From Escherichia marmotae (GTDB lineage Bacteria; Pseudomonadota; Gammaproteobacteria; Enterobacterales; Enterobacteriaceae), in contig NZ_CP025979.1 of assembly GCF_002900365.1 (NCBI RefSeq), forward strand, positions 2,728,001 through 2,792,000: 64,000 nt of DNA, in the 5' to 3' direction. The notes under the pieces are model-generated. The model was not told the DNA's origin. It saw only the letters and a list, made by a program, of their open reading frames with translations, and searched no databases. Of this stretch, positions 1 to 9,518 are shown piece after piece. The translations under genes were made by a program, and so were the position numbers. Within the stretch, counting starts at the first letter, position 1, and every line of letters starts with the position of its first letter.

Positions 1-95
1 TAATAGACCCAGGCATTAAAAATTGCGATGAAGGCCAGAATGACTAATACGACCGTAATGGCCGTACGGGAGAATTTTCTTATTAGTGTTTTCAC
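1..95 (-). CDS. aaeA: AaeA, membrane fusion protein of aromatic carboxylic acid efflux (N-terminal fragment)
   Basis: Only the first 31 codons lie inside the window; the gene continues past base 1. It starts at a GTG (95-93), 7 nt after the aaeX stop. The peptide has a basic stretch (KTLIRKFSR) followed by a hydrophobic segment ([18 protein letters not shown]), the inner-membrane anchor expected of a HlyD-type periplasmic adaptor. In the family, AaeA joins the inner-membrane transporter AaeB to export p-hydroxybenzoate and related acids. Identity rests on the N-terminal sequence and on gene order aaeX-aaeA divergent from aaeR. Confidence 0.88.
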
Positions 96-102
96 TTCAA
101 CC

Positions 103-306
103 TCAAACGAACAGTCGCGATATCAAATAAAACAAACAGCAATAGAGCGCGGTGTTGAACAACGCCGGATGCCAGACAAAGTCGTAGATACCTGTTGGCA
201 CAAGTACCCGGCGCACTAGCCAAAAAATCGCCAGTGATAAAAGCAATTCGAAAAATATCGGTGGGAAGGACAGCCCAAACACCACGATAACGGGAAACAG
301 ACTCAT
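103..306 (-). CDS. aaeX: AaeX, small membrane protein of the aae efflux operon
   Basis: This 67-residue DUF1656-type protein is the first gene of the aaeXAB operon. It has two hydrophobic segments, roughly residues 4-28 and 46-65, separated by a short loop with [11 protein letters not shown]. The ATG at 306 is preceded by an AAGGT ribosome binding site at good spacing; the frame is open upstream to 375 but that extension has no membrane logic. The exact role of AaeX in p-hydroxybenzoic acid efflux is unknown; it travels with AaeA and AaeB. Expression is expected to be activated by the divergently encoded AaeR. Confidence 0.93.
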
Positions 307-454
307 GTTGACCTTGGTTGTATAGAGAGAGCAGGCGTCATTATTTTCAGCATCTGTCGCCGCAGAGAAGGGCATGGAAAGCCGGGCGAGAGCAACATTG
401 CTGTAGATTAATATTTAATATATTAGCGTAACTGTTATGCTGTTATCTATATTA

Positions 455-470
455 TGTGATCTAAATCACT
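455..470. promoter_or_regulatory. Candidate CRP-binding site between aaeX and aaeR
   Basis: TGTGATCTAAATCACT is a TGTGA-N6-TCACT palindrome, one base short of the symmetric CRP core. It lies 19-34 nt before the aaeR start and about 150 nt before aaeX. So close to aaeR it could repress aaeR or act on the divergent aaeXAB promoter. Assignment is by motif only. Confidence 0.5.
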
Positions 471-488
471 TTTAAGTCAGAGTGAATA

Positions 489-1418
489 ATGGAACGACTA
501 AAACGCATGTCGGTTTTTGCCAAAGTAGTTGAATTTGGCTCTTTTACCGCCGCCGCCAGGCAGTTACAGATGAGCGTATCATCCATCAGTCAGACGGTAT
601 CTAAACTGGAAGATGAGTTGCAGGTTAAGCTACTAAACCGCAGCACGCGTAGCATTGGCCTGACCGAAGCGGGTAAAATTTACTATCAAGGCTGTCGCCG
701 GATGCTCCATGAAGTGCAGGATGTTCATGAGCAACTGTATGCTTTCAATAACACGCCCATCGGCACGCTACGTATTGGCTGTTCTTCAACTATGGCACAA
801 AATGTTCTCGCGGGGCTGACGGCAAAAATGCTGAAAGAGTACCCGGGCTTAAGCGTAAATCTGGTCACGGGCATTCCTGCACCTGACCTGATTGCCGATG
901 GCCTTGACGTGGTGATCCGCGTTGGCGCATTACAAGATTCCAGCCTGTTTTCCCGCCGCCTGGGCGCGATGCCAATGGTGGTGTGCGCCGCCAAAAGCTA
1001 TCTCACACAGTATGGCGTACCGGAAAAACCAGCCGATTTAAGTAGTCATTCATGGCTTGAATACAGTGTGCGCCCGGACAATGAATTTGAACTGATCGCT
1101 CCGGAAGGGATCTCAACGCGCCTCATCCCACAAGGGCGATTTGTCACTAACGATCCGATGACGCTGGTTCGCTGGCTAACTGCTGGGGCGGGGATCGCCT
1201 ACGTGCCGCTGATGTGGGTGATCAATGAGATCAATCGCGGGGACCTGGAGATCCTGCTGCCGCGTTACCAGTCAGATCCTCGCCCGGTTTATGCGCTATA
1301 TACCGAAAAAGATAAGTTGCCGTTAAAGGTGCAGGTAGTGATCAACTCATTAACGGATTATTTTGTCGAGGTAGGAAAACTTTTTCAGGAGATGCACGGG
1401 CGTGGGAAAGAGAAGTAA
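489..1418 (+). CDS. aaeR: AaeR, LysR-family regulator of aaeXAB
   Basis: This 309-residue protein has the LysR plan: an N-terminal winged helix-turn-helix (residues about 1-60, with FTAAARQLQMSVSSISQTVSKLE as the recognition region) and a C-terminal periplasmic-binding-like effector domain from about residue 90. In E. coli AaeR activates the divergent aaeXAB efflux operon in response to aromatic carboxylic acids, which fits the head-to-head arrangement here with a 182-nt shared regulatory region. The ATG at 489 gives the standard family length. It is followed by a REP element rather than a co-transcribed gene, so it is probably monocistronic. Confidence 0.95.
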   Translation: MERLKRMSVFAKVVEFGSFTAAARQLQMSVSSISQTVSKLEDELQVKLLNRSTRSIGLTEAGKIYYQGCRRMLHEVQDVHEQLYAFNNTPIGTLRIGCSSTMAQNVLAGLTAKMLKEYPGLSVNLVTGIPAPDLIADGLDVVIRVGALQDSSLFSRRLGAMPMVVCAAKSYLTQYGVPEKPADLSSHSWLEYSVRPDNEFELIAPEGISTRLIPQGRFVTNDPMTLVRWLTAGAGIAYVPLMWVINEINRGDLEILLPRYQSDPRPVYALYTEKDKLPLKVQVVINSLTDYFVEVGKLFQEMHGRGKEK

Positions 1419-1433
1419 TTCCTTAGCGCAGGT

Positions 1434-1487
1434 CGAATAAGGCATTCACGCCGCATCCGGCAACCGATGCCTGATGCGACGCTTACC
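1434..1487. repeat. REP/BIME element between aaeR and tldD
   Basis: Two oppositely oriented copies of the REP palindromic core lie between the convergent ends of aaeR and tldD: CGCCGCATCCGGCA and TGCCTGATGCGACG, with the typical GAATAAGGCATTCA lead. REP elements at convergent gene ends commonly stabilise 3' mRNA ends, so this probably separates the two transcripts. Confidence 0.8.
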
Positions 1488-1499
1488 GTCCTGGACAGA

Positions 1500-2945
1500 T
1501 TACGCTGTACCACCAACAGTCAGGTTATCGACTTTCAGCGTCGGCTGACCTACGCCAACCGGCAGGCTCTGCCCTTCTTTACCGCAGACACCCACGCCGT
1601 TATCCAGTTTCAGGTCGTTGCCCACCATCGAAATCTGCTGCATGGTTTCGATACCGGAACCAATCAACGTTGCGCCTTTCACCGGCTTCGTCACTTTACC
1701 GTTTTCAATCAGATACGCTTCTGAGGTGGAGAAGACAAATTTACCAGAGGTGATATCTACCTGACCGCCGCCAAAGTTCGGCGCATAGATACCATACTCA
1801 ACGGATTCAATGATTTCCTGCGGTGTCGATTTACCCGGCAGCATGTAGGTGTTGGTCATACGCGGCATTGGCAGGTGAGCGTAAGATTCACGGCGACCAT
1901 TGCCGGTCGGCGTCATACCCATTAAACGTGTATTGAGTTTATCCTGCATGTAACCTTTCAGGATCCCGTTCTCAATCAACACGTTGTATTGACCTGGTGT
2001 GCCTTCGTCATCAATCGCCACCGAACCACGGCGATCAACCATCGTACCGTCATCAACCACGGTACACAGTTCAGAAGCCACCAGCTCACCGAGCTGGCCA
2101 CTAAAGACCGATGTACCACGGCGGTTGAAGTCGCCTTCCAGACCGTGACCGACCGCTTCATGCAACAACACGCCCGGCCAGCCAGCGCCGAGAACAACCG
2201 GCATAGTCCCCGCAGGCGCGGCAACGGCGGAAAGATTGACCAGTGCCATACGCACTGCTTCTTTCGCCCATGCATCAGCGCGAACTTCACCATCGAGGTC
2301 AGCAAGGAAGAACTCATAACCGAAACGACCGCCGCCGCCGCTGGCACCACGTTCGCGTTTACCACCTTCTTCGACCAGAACGCTCACGGAAAGACGCACC
2401 AGAGGGCGGACATCCGCCGCCAGGGTTCCGTCAGTCGCCGCGACCAAAATTAATTCATAGACGCCGCTCAGGCTGGCAGTCACTTCCTGTACGCGCTTGT
2501 CCGCTTCGCGGGCAACTTTATCGACGCGGCGCAGGATATCCAGCTTCTCTTCGCGGCTCATGCTTTGCAGCGGATCAAGCGAGGTATACAGCGGGCTATG
2601 CTCTACCGCGCCCAGTGTTTGTACTTTGCCATCGCCACTATCACGGACGATGGTGCGCGCCGCTTGCGCGCTCTGCTCCAGCGCCAGCAGGCTGATTTGG
2701 TCTGCGTAAGCAAACCCGGTTTTTTCACCGCTGATTGCACGCACACCAACACCCTGATCGATGTTGTAAGAACCATCTTTGATAATGCGGTCTTCTAAAA
2801 CCCAGGACTCGTGATAGCTCGACTGAAAATAGAGATCGCCATAATCAAGGCGACGTTCGGCCAGTTGACCGAGGATCGCGAACAAGTCCTGATGTTTCAG
2901 GCCGTTCGCCGCTAGCAATTGTTCACTTACCAGGTTCAGACTCAT
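1500..2945 (-). CDS. tldD: TldD, metalloprotease subunit of TldD/TldE
   Basis: The 481-residue protein matches the full length of TldD. A HEXXXH metal-binding motif is visible at residues 262-267 (LLHEAVGHGLEGDF), and a cysteine in GVGVCGKEG near residue 454 is also characteristic. TldD pairs with TldE/PmbA, encoded elsewhere, as a heterodimeric cytoplasmic zinc protease that clips unfolded peptides; known substrates are the microcin B17 leader and CcdA antitoxin. The gene lies 155 nt downstream of yhdP in the same direction with a REP element between, so it may be partly co-transcribed with rng-yhdP. Confidence 0.96.
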   Translation of the reverse strand: MSLNLVSEQLLAANGLKHQDLFAILGQLAERRLDYGDLYFQSSYHESWVLEDRIIKDGSYNIDQGVGVRAISGEKTGFAYADQISLLALEQSAQAARTIVRDSGDGKVQTLGAVEHSPLYTSLDPLQSMSREEKLDILRRVDKVAREADKRVQEVTASLSGVYELILVAATDGTLAADVRPLVRLSVSVLVEEGGKRERGASGGGGRFGYEFFLADLDGEVRADAWAKEAVRMALVNLSAVAAPAGTMPVVLGAGWPGVLLHEAVGHGLEGDFNRRGTSVFSGQLGELVASELCTVVDDGTMVDRRGSVAIDDEGTPGQYNVLIENGILKGYMQDKLNTRLMGMTPTGNGRRESYAHLPMPRMTNTYMLPGKSTPQEIIESVEYGIYAPNFGGGQVDITSGKFVFSTSEAYLIENGKVTKPVKGATLIGSGIETMQQISMVGNDLKLDNGVGVCGKEGQSLPVGVGQPTLKVDNLTVGGTA

Positions 2946-2992
2946 CGTTTTTGCTACTCGTTAGTTACTGCGGTAGAGGATTTTTTACGGCT

Positions 2993-3023
2993 GCCGGGTG
3001 CGGCGTAAACACCTTATCCGGCC
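2993..3023. repeat. Single REP element between yhdP and tldD
   Basis: GCCGGGTGCGGCGTAAACACC followed directly by TTATCCGGCC forms an imperfect REP palindrome in the 155-nt gap between yhdP and tldD. It probably acts as a 3' mRNA stabiliser or weak attenuator between the two leftward genes. Confidence 0.8.
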
Positions 3024-3100
3024 TGCGGTTTGTTCCGGTTCGTTGGTTTTATGACAACGATTATCTTATGAGATTGGGGCAATTACATGCCCTCGTCAAA

Positions 3101-6100
3101 TCATTGCGCTTTTTCTTTACGCGGCTGACGCAACACTTCGTTGATTTGCGGAGCATCCAGCGGACCAGAAATGCGATAGCGCAAAATGGAGACCTTACTC
3201 CACAGCGGCCCCAGCACTTTACTGGCGGCAAACACTGCCGCGCCGACAATCGGGTTAACCGCAAAGGCCGCAGCCACGCCCACTGTCGCAGAAATCTCTG
3301 GCGCGACAACCGCTTCCATATTGAGATCGCGACGCACCAGATTTACCGATCCTTTCATGGCGATATCCGCTTCCAGGCCATCCACCAGCGTGTCGTCAGT
3401 GTGCATAACGCCGTCTTTAATCCACGCGGTGCTGCGAATGGAGTCAAAATAGAACCCTTCGCCAAAGGTATCCCTGAAATCAAAGCGCAGCTTACGCATC
3501 AGGGCATCAACACTCAATAAGCGCAGCAACTGTCCGGCATGTCCGGTGCTAATTTCGGTAATTTCACCTTTGCCCAGTTGTGTATGAATGATGCCGTTCA
3601 ATGTCGCCTCGTCTGGCTGCCACGGCGATTTACGCCAGTGCAAATCGTAATCCACATTAAATGATGACTGGCGTATTGGCGTCGTAACACCAAAAAATTC
3701 TGCGGCAGCATCAATTTTCTGTCCGCGCAGTTTTCCTTTCAGCGATGTCCGTTGATTTCCGGGATTATTAACCCATTCACCATCAGCAGTGAGCCGCGAG
3801 AAACCGGTATCAATCAGCCCGTTGGTCAGGGTTAACGTATCGCCGGAGATGGTGATATCACTGTCGATGCGGCCGAATTTTTGCCCCCATAACCAACATT
3901 CTGCGCAACGTATTTGCGCATCCGGCCAGCCACGGAAGCTGATACGCTCCGTTGTCGGGAAAGGTGATGACGGCGTTGAATCACCACGAGTTTTTGCCAC
4001 GCTCGGGTTGTAATAGAGATATTTGATATTCGCTAACCACGGTGCGTTATTACGCATCGCCAGCGTAGCGTTGATTTCACGCCCTTGCGCCTCGACCTGC
4101 GTACCATTTGCCATCGGTTGCGAAACAATGCTCAGGTTATTCCATTGCTGATTTCCCAGCGACAACATCGGTGTACGTAGCGTAATGTGCTGAGGGAAAC
4201 TCGCTGCGCTGCCAACTTTTTCCGTTGCGCCTTTCTGGAACAAGGCCAGCCACTCGGCACCGTTCATCGGCGGCATATTGAGTTCAACACCACTTTGCTC
4301 CGGTAACGGAGGGAGCGTTTTGCTGTCTGCCGCCCAGATGGCGCGATCGAGCGTCAGCTTTTGACCGAGCAACCAGCGGCTATTGAAATGGTTATCCGCG
4401 CCTGCCTGTCCGGTTAATTCAAAGCTGTTGAGATTGCCGTTGACCTTAACGTTAATTGGCAACGGTTCGCCAGCAGGTTTGGCTAACGGTGAAGGTAAGT
4501 GACTGCTCACATTCTTCAGATCGCCCTTCAGTTCAACGTTATACGTTGCGCCAGCTTGATAAGGTAGCTCAATGCCCACTTTACCATCCCATGCCATACT
4601 GCCGCTTAACGCTTCATTCAGCGCTTCAGGCAGAACACCAGTTTTCGCTGGTTGCCAGTTGCCGTTGAGATTCACCGCAACCTGGTAGGCTTTCGCCCCT
4701 TCTTTGGTGGAAAAATCCACGTTCAGTGGCTGGTTAAACCAGTTTGCGGTTAGTGATTCGCTTTGTAGATCGCCATTGATAAAGCTGAATTTGCCGCTCA
4801 AATTTTTCAGAGTGCTATCAAGCGGTTTGATAAACAGACTGTTGTTACGCAGCGTCACTTCGCCTTTCGCTGTAACCAGCTCGCCGTCCAGCGGGATATC
4901 GAGATGTAAGCGAGCATTCACATCGCCGTCGAGCTGGAGTTCTTGCAGGGTCGCCCCCAGCGAATCCTTCAGCGGCGTCTCATCAAAATAAGGACCAACA
5001 GCTTTGCCCGGACCTTTTATGTCAGCATCAATCAGCAACTTTTCTTTCGAGTAGTCAGGGATCACTGCGGTGAGATTGCTGGCACGCACGCCACCCAGAT
5101 TAACGCCATCGGTTTTCATCCATAAACCGTCGTTAATAAAGTCCAGTTCAATATCGAGATTAGTTAATGCTGGCCAGTCCGGCTGGAAAGCAAACTTCGC
5201 ATTACGCAGCGGCACCAACACCTCAAACTGACCTTCGTTGTGTTTGTATGGAAAAAGATGCGGATTGCCGCCATAAACCAGCGTCGCGTTCTCCGCCTCA
5301 CCACCCTGAATCGCCCCACTTAAGTAATCAACCAGGTCTTTACCCATCAGGTTTTCCGGGAAATAGCGCCAGGCTTGCGAACCATCATCGGTACTGATGC
5401 CAGCCAGAATGCCCAGCCAGGGTTCATCATTAGCCGGTTGCAGGTAACGGAAACCACCACGCGCATGGACGGCTTTGGCTTTGACATCAATATTGCGGCC
5501 ATCGAGCTGAAAACCCTTATCGTTATTCAGCCAGCTTAAGGCCGCCTTGCCGTCGACAATTTCCAGCGGCGCACGAAATACCGTTTCGTAAGGCATTTTC
5601 GCCTGCTTCATGGAAGCGGTAAGCAAACCATTTTCTACGCTACCGGAAAGCGTCCCGGAGAAATGTTCCGCCCCCGGTAGTAATTTCCATTGCTTCCAGG
5701 CCAGATCGCTCCACGATGCCTGAAAGCGGGTCTTTTCTGCAGCCTGAAGCGGGATATCCAGCGCCAACGTGTTGATCTTGCCGCTCGGTTGCGTGGAACG
5801 CCAGATATCCCCCAAAGCAGGTGAAAGTTTCGCTGCCAACGGGCGTATGCCTTCCAGCCCTGCCAGTTCCAGATTGCTGGCGCGAATACGTAGTTCGTCA
5901 CTGCGTTTATTATTTTTCCCACCAACGTCCTGTTCCGGTATCCAGGCCAGCGTCAATGCCCCGCTTGGCCAGGGTTTGCCGTCCATAGTGATACGAGTAT
6001 CAGGAATAGAAAACTGCCAGCCCGGATTTTCACGCGTAATATGTGCGGTCAGATTATCCACCGACAGCGAATGCGTTTTCTTCTCACCCAACCAGCTTGC

Positions 6101-6901
6101 GCCGCCCTGTTTCAGCCAGACGTCGCCACCGGTCACATCGCCTTTGTCGATCGTCATCCAGCCTTCCAGCGAGAACTGCGCCGTTTCCAGCGCAATGTTG
6201 TCCTGCATCCATTTACCCAGCCACGGTTTCAGGTCGATATCATCAGCCTGTAGCCATACGCGACCGTTGCTTAACAACCCCTCGTCATCACGCAGATCCA
6301 TCCGCACCTGCATCACGCCGTGCTGTCCGGTAAGACTGGAGAGACTTACCTGGCCTTCCGCACGGTGCCGACGCGGATCGTTAAGCCAGGTAAGTTGCGG
6401 GATCGCCAGTTCAGCACGCTGGCCTGATGGCGTCAGAAAGCTGACTTCGCTATCGCGGAGATCGAAGTGATCGAACTGGCGTAGAAAAAGATCGCTGATG
6501 TGGCTGGCTTCCAGGCTGTCATTACCGCTGTCGCTGGAAATTGGTGTATTGGTGCGAAAGCGCAGTTGCCAGAAAGTGAGATCGCGAAACTGCCAGCGCA
6601 TATGCAGCAGGCTCTGCCAGACATCCAGTGCCAGGGTGACGCGTTTAACCGAAAACTCACCGCCATCTTTTAGCTCTGCACGAATGTCGCGTGCTTCAAG
6701 CGTCGGACCAAAATTCTGCCAACTGGCAGAGAGTTGACTGGCAGCCACCGGCATTCCGGTAGCAGATTCTATTTTGTTGAGGATTTCCGGACGCCAGGCA
6801 TCGAGGTACGGTAAAGCAATACGCAGGCCGCTGACCAGCAGCGCAGCGATCACAACGAGCGCGGCTCCAGTAAGCAGTAAAATCCCCGGCAATCGCCTCA
6901 C
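3101..6901 (-). CDS. yhdP: YhdP, giant AsmA-like envelope phospholipid-transport protein
   Basis: This 1266-residue protein is the longest in the window. One N-terminal membrane anchor (about residues 5-28) is followed by a very long periplasmic region with an AsmA/DUF3971 organisation rich in short beta strands; the C-terminal AsmA-like part contains VSILRYRISGPLDAP. YhdP, TamB and YdbH are redundant bridge-like proteins thought to carry phospholipid from the inner to the outer membrane, and YhdP also influences outer-membrane permeability. It lies 67 nt after rng in the same direction, so rng and yhdP are likely one transcript. No frameshift or truncation is seen. Confidence 0.95.
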   Translation of the reverse strand: MRRLPGILLLTGAALVVIAALLVSGLRIALPYLDAWRPEILNKIESATGMPVAASQLSASWQNFGPTLEARDIRAELKDGGEFSVKRVTLALDVWQSLLHMRWQFRDLTFWQLRFRTNTPISSDSGNDSLEASHISDLFLRQFDHFDLRDSEVSFLTPSGQRAELAIPQLTWLNDPRRHRAEGQVSLSSLTGQHGVMQVRMDLRDDEGLLSNGRVWLQADDIDLKPWLGKWMQDNIALETAQFSLEGWMTIDKGDVTGGDVWLKQGGASWLGEKKTHSLSVDNLTAHITRENPGWQFSIPDTRITMDGKPWPSGALTLAWIPEQDVGGKNNKRSDELRIRASNLELAGLEGIRPLAAKLSPALGDIWRSTQPSGKINTLALDIPLQAAEKTRFQASWSDLAWKQWKLLPGAEHFSGTLSGSVENGLLTASMKQAKMPYETVFRAPLEIVDGKAALSWLNNDKGFQLDGRNIDVKAKAVHARGGFRYLQPANDEPWLGILAGISTDDGSQAWRYFPENLMGKDLVDYLSGAIQGGEAENATLVYGGNPHLFPYKHNEGQFEVLVPLRNAKFAFQPDWPALTNLDIELDFINDGLWMKTDGVNLGGVRASNLTAVIPDYSKEKLLIDADIKGPGKAVGPYFDETPLKDSLGATLQELQLDGDVNARLHLDIPLDGELVTAKGEVTLRNNSLFIKPLDSTLKNLSGKFSFINGDLQSESLTANWFNQPLNVDFSTKEGAKAYQVAVNLNGNWQPAKTGVLPEALNEALSGSMAWDGKVGIELPYQAGATYNVELKGDLKNVSSHLPSPLAKPAGEPLPINVKVNGNLNSFELTGQAGADNHFNSRWLLGQKLTLDRAIWAADSKTLPPLPEQSGVELNMPPMNGAEWLALFQKGATEKVGSAASFPQHITLRTPMLSLGNQQWNNLSIVSQPMANGTQVEAQGREINATLAMRNNAPWLANIKYLYYNPSVAKTRGDSTPSSPFPTTERISFRGWPDAQIRCAECWLWGQKFGRIDSDITISGDTLTLTNGLIDTGFSRLTADGEWVNNPGNQRTSLKGKLRGQKIDAAAEFFGVTTPIRQSSFNVDYDLHWRKSPWQPDEATLNGIIHTQLGKGEITEISTGHAGQLLRLLSVDALMRKLRFDFRDTFGEGFYFDSIRSTAWIKDGVMHTDDTLVDGLEADIAMKGSVNLVRRDLNMEAVVAPEISATVGVAAAFAVNPIVGAAVFAASKVLGPLWSKVSILRYRISGPLDAPQINEVLRQPRKEKAQ

Positions 6902-6968
6902 CCGTCACTCCTTGTCTGCTAAAAATGTGACTCAAAAACCCTTTGCCGGATGGCGACCCAGCATCTGT

Positions 6969-8438
6969 TTACATCATAACGACATCAAACTGCTCCTGGT
7001 TATAGAGCGGTTCAATTTGTACTTTAACCTGTTTGCCAACGAAAATTTCCACTTCCGCCAGTGAGTGCGACTCTTCGCCTTTCAAGGCTTCGGCTACTGC
7101 CGGAGAAGCATAGACCAGGAAACGGTCAGAGTCGTAAGCATGGTGCACACGAACGATTTCTCGCATGATTTCATAACATACGGTTTCCACCGTTTTCACC
7201 GTTCCGCGACCGTGGCAGGTTGGGCATTCATTACACAGTACGTGCTCAATACTTTCGCGGGTTCGCTTACGCGTCATCTCCACCAGTCCCAGCGCCGAGA
7301 AACCGTTAACGCTGGTTTTTACCCGGTCTTTGCTCAACGCCTGTTCCAGTGAATGAAGCACGCGACGACGGTGATCTTCATTATTCATGTCAATGAAATC
7401 AATGATGATAATCCCGCCCAGGTTACGCAACCGTAACTGGCGAGCAATAGCCTGCGTCGCTTCAATATTGGTATTGAAAATGGTGTCGTCCAGATTGCGA
7501 TGACCGACAAACGCCCCGGTATTAATATCCACAGTAGTCATTGCTTCGGTCTGATCGATAATCAGATAGCCACCGGACTTCAGCTCAACTTTGCGCTCCA
7601 GCGCCCGCTGAATTTCATTTTCTACATCAAAGAGATCGAAAATCGGCTGGCGGCCCGTGTAATGCTCCAGCTTGCTGGTCATCTCAGGAATGTATTCCGA
7701 GGTAAACTCCAGCAATGCTTCGTAAGTCAGACGCGAGTCAACGCGAATACGGTCCAGTTCGGCATCAGCAAAATCACGCAGGACACGCTGTGCCAGCGCC
7801 AGTTCGCCATACAGTTGATAACGAGTCTGTGGGCGCTTTTTACGCTCCATCACTTTAGTCCACACGCGCTTCAAATAAGCGGCATCGGAAGCCAGTTCTG
7901 CTTCGCCAACACCTTCCGCTGCGGTACGGATGATAAACCCACCCTGCTCGTCACAATACTCTGCGACCACTTTTTTCAGGCGTTCACGTTCGGATTCACT
8001 TTCAATGCGTTGGGAAACCCCAACGTGGGATGCGCCAGGCATAAACACCAGATAGCGAGACGGCAGCGTGATATCCGTGGTCAGGCGCGCGCCTTTGGTG
8101 CCCAGAGGGTCTTTCACCACCTGTACCATCAGATCTTGCCCCTGGCGGACCAGTTCCGAAATGTCGCGTACCGTGAACTGCTTTTGTTCCTCGCCCGCCA
8201 CACATTCAGTGTGCGGCATAATGTCAGAAGCGTGTAGAAACGCGGCTTTCTCCAGCCCAATATCTACAAAAGCCGCCTGCATACCCGGAAGTACACGACT
8301 TACACGACCCTTGTAGATATTGCCTACGATTCCGCGTCGCGCCTCACGTTCAATATGAATTTCCTGCAGAATGCCGCCATCAATATACGCCACTCGCGTT
8401 TCCGAAGGCGTTACGTTTACCAACAATTCAGCCGTCAT
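6969..8438 (-). CDS. rng: Ribonuclease G
   Basis: The ATG at 8438 gives 489 residues and is preceded by an AAAAGGGA ribosome binding site; a GTG six codons upstream is less likely. RNase G is the RNase E paralogue that matures the 16S 5' end and cleaves some mRNAs. An S1 RNA-binding domain occupies about residues 38-128. The catalytic aspartates correspond to D304 (TVDINTGAF) and D347 (IIIIDFID), and the zinc-link CPTC is at 405-408. The RNase E C-terminal scaffold is absent, as expected for RNase G. The gene overlaps maf by 11 nt, suggesting translational coupling. Confidence 0.97.
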   Translation of the reverse strand: MTAELLVNVTPSETRVAYIDGGILQEIHIEREARRGIVGNIYKGRVSRVLPGMQAAFVDIGLEKAAFLHASDIMPHTECVAGEEQKQFTVRDISELVRQGQDLMVQVVKDPLGTKGARLTTDITLPSRYLVFMPGASHVGVSQRIESESERERLKKVVAEYCDEQGGFIIRTAAEGVGEAELASDAAYLKRVWTKVMERKKRPQTRYQLYGELALAQRVLRDFADAELDRIRVDSRLTYEALLEFTSEYIPEMTSKLEHYTGRQPIFDLFDVENEIQRALERKVELKSGGYLIIDQTEAMTTVDINTGAFVGHRNLDDTIFNTNIEATQAIARQLRLRNLGGIIIIDFIDMNNEDHRRRVLHSLEQALSKDRVKTSVNGFSALGLVEMTRKRTRESIEHVLCNECPTCHGRGTVKTVETVCYEIMREIVRVHHAYDSDRFLVYASPAVAEALKGEESHSLAEVEIFVGKQVKVQIEPLYNQEQFDVVMM

Positions 8439-9021
8439 GTTTATCCCTTTTCTCACGCAGTGCGTTAAAATTACTTAATAATTCATACGTTTCAACCAGC
8501 GGTAAGCCGACTACGGCGTGATAGCTGCCATTTATCTTCCTGACAAAACAACCACCCAGCCCCTGAATACCGTATGCACCTGCTTTATCTAACGGTTCAC
8601 CGCTGGCGACATAGCCCGCGATGTCTTCACCTGTTAACATTCTGAAAGTCACATCGGTAACCACCAGGCAATCGAGAATGTGCTGGCTGTCGGCCAGCGC
8701 CACTGCTGTCATTACCTGATGGGTCTGTCCCGATAATTTGCGTAACATCTGCGCCGCATGTTCTGCGTCGCGCGGTTTCTCTAACACTTCTCCGTTCAGG
8801 ATCACGATAGTATCCGCCCCCAGCACAGGCAAATCCTGCGCTGCTTGCTCGACGCCCGCTTGCGCTTTTTCGCGCGCCAGACGCACAACATACTGCTGCG
8901 CGCTCTCCTGCGGATGACGCTGCTCCTCAATGCCCGTAACAATACGTTCGAAAGTGAGGCCAAGTTGCGCAAGTAACTCCTGACGACGTGGAGAACCGGA
9001 AGCTAAATACAGAGAAGTCAT
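8428..9021 (-). CDS. maf: Maf-type nucleotide pyrophosphatase YhdE
   Basis: The 197-residue protein begins MTSLYLASGSPRRQ; the ASGSPRR loop (7-13) is the substrate-binding Maf signature and D70 in LGADTIVI is the predicted catalytic residue. Family members hydrolyse non-canonical or methylated nucleotides such as dTTP, UTP and m5UTP, and overexpression can cause filamentation. I chose ATG 9021; the open frame extends about 20 codons upstream, into mreD, without a better start. It lies 8 nt after mreD and overlaps rng by 11 nt, so mreD-maf-rng-yhdP may be read together. Confidence 0.94.
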   Translation of the reverse strand: MTSLYLASGSPRRQELLAQLGLTFERIVTGIEEQRHPQESAQQYVVRLAREKAQAGVEQAAQDLPVLGADTIVILNGEVLEKPRDAEHAAQMLRKLSGQTHQVMTAVALADSQHILDCLVVTDVTFRMLTGEDIAGYVASGEPLDKAGAYGIQGLGGCFVRKINGSYHAVVGLPLVETYELLSNFNALREKRDKHDG

Positions 9022-9029
9022 AGAAACCT

Positions 9030-9518
9030 TTATTGCACTGCAAACTGCTGACGGATTTTGCGCATCAGCAAGAAAATCCACGGCCAGAGCACACCATTGA
9101 CTACACTACTCCAGAACACTTCGGGTCTGAAAGAGACGTTGATCACCAAAAACTCTGACCAGAAAACAATAATATCCACTACCAGCGAAAGCAACATGAC
9201 GACCAGCGCCTGCTGCCATAATGCCAGGTTGCGGAAAAGCTGGAATTTCAGCGCTACCAGATAAGCAATGATACTCATCGACAACGCCCGTACACCGAGC
9301 GTAGAACCGCTGATCAGATCCAGTATGGCACCCATCACAAAACCTGTGCCCACATTTACGCGATGGGGCAAGGCCAGGATCCAATACAATAAAATGAGTA
9401 ATACCCAGTTTGGCCGGAAAACGATGAGGTTATCCGGCCAGGGCATAATTTGTAGTAACAACGCGATGAGGAAAGAGAGCCAGATAACCCAGCGTCCCTG
9501 GCTACGATATCTCGCCAC
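9030..9518 (-). CDS. mreD: MreD, rod-shape membrane protein
   Basis: This 162-residue, highly hydrophobic protein has about five or six membrane segments (WVIWLSFLIALLLQIMPWP and WVLLILLYWILALP are the first two). MreD is an inner-membrane part of the elongasome that links MreB filaments to peptidoglycan synthesis together with MreC, RodA and PBP2. It starts with GTG (9518-9516), whose first base pair position is shared with the last base of the mreC TAG stop, the TAGTG arrangement typical of translational coupling. It is the third gene of mreBCD. Confidence 0.96.
   Translation of the reverse strand: MARYRSQGRWVIWLSFLIALLLQIMPWPDNLIVFRPNWVLLILLYWILALPHRVNVGTGFVMGAILDLISGSTLGVRALSMSIIAYLVALKFQLFRNLALWQQALVVMLLSLVVDIIVFWSEFLVINVSFRPEVFWSSVVNGVLWPWIFLLMRKIRQQFAVQ

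Noticed and set aside
28..219. 63-codon frame on the plus strand over aaeA and aaeX
   Set aside because: It is antisense to two well-supported genes and has no ribosome binding site or recognisable feature.
8439..8456. GTG start giving RNase G six extra residues
   Set aside because: The ATG at 8438 has the better ribosome binding site and the known length.
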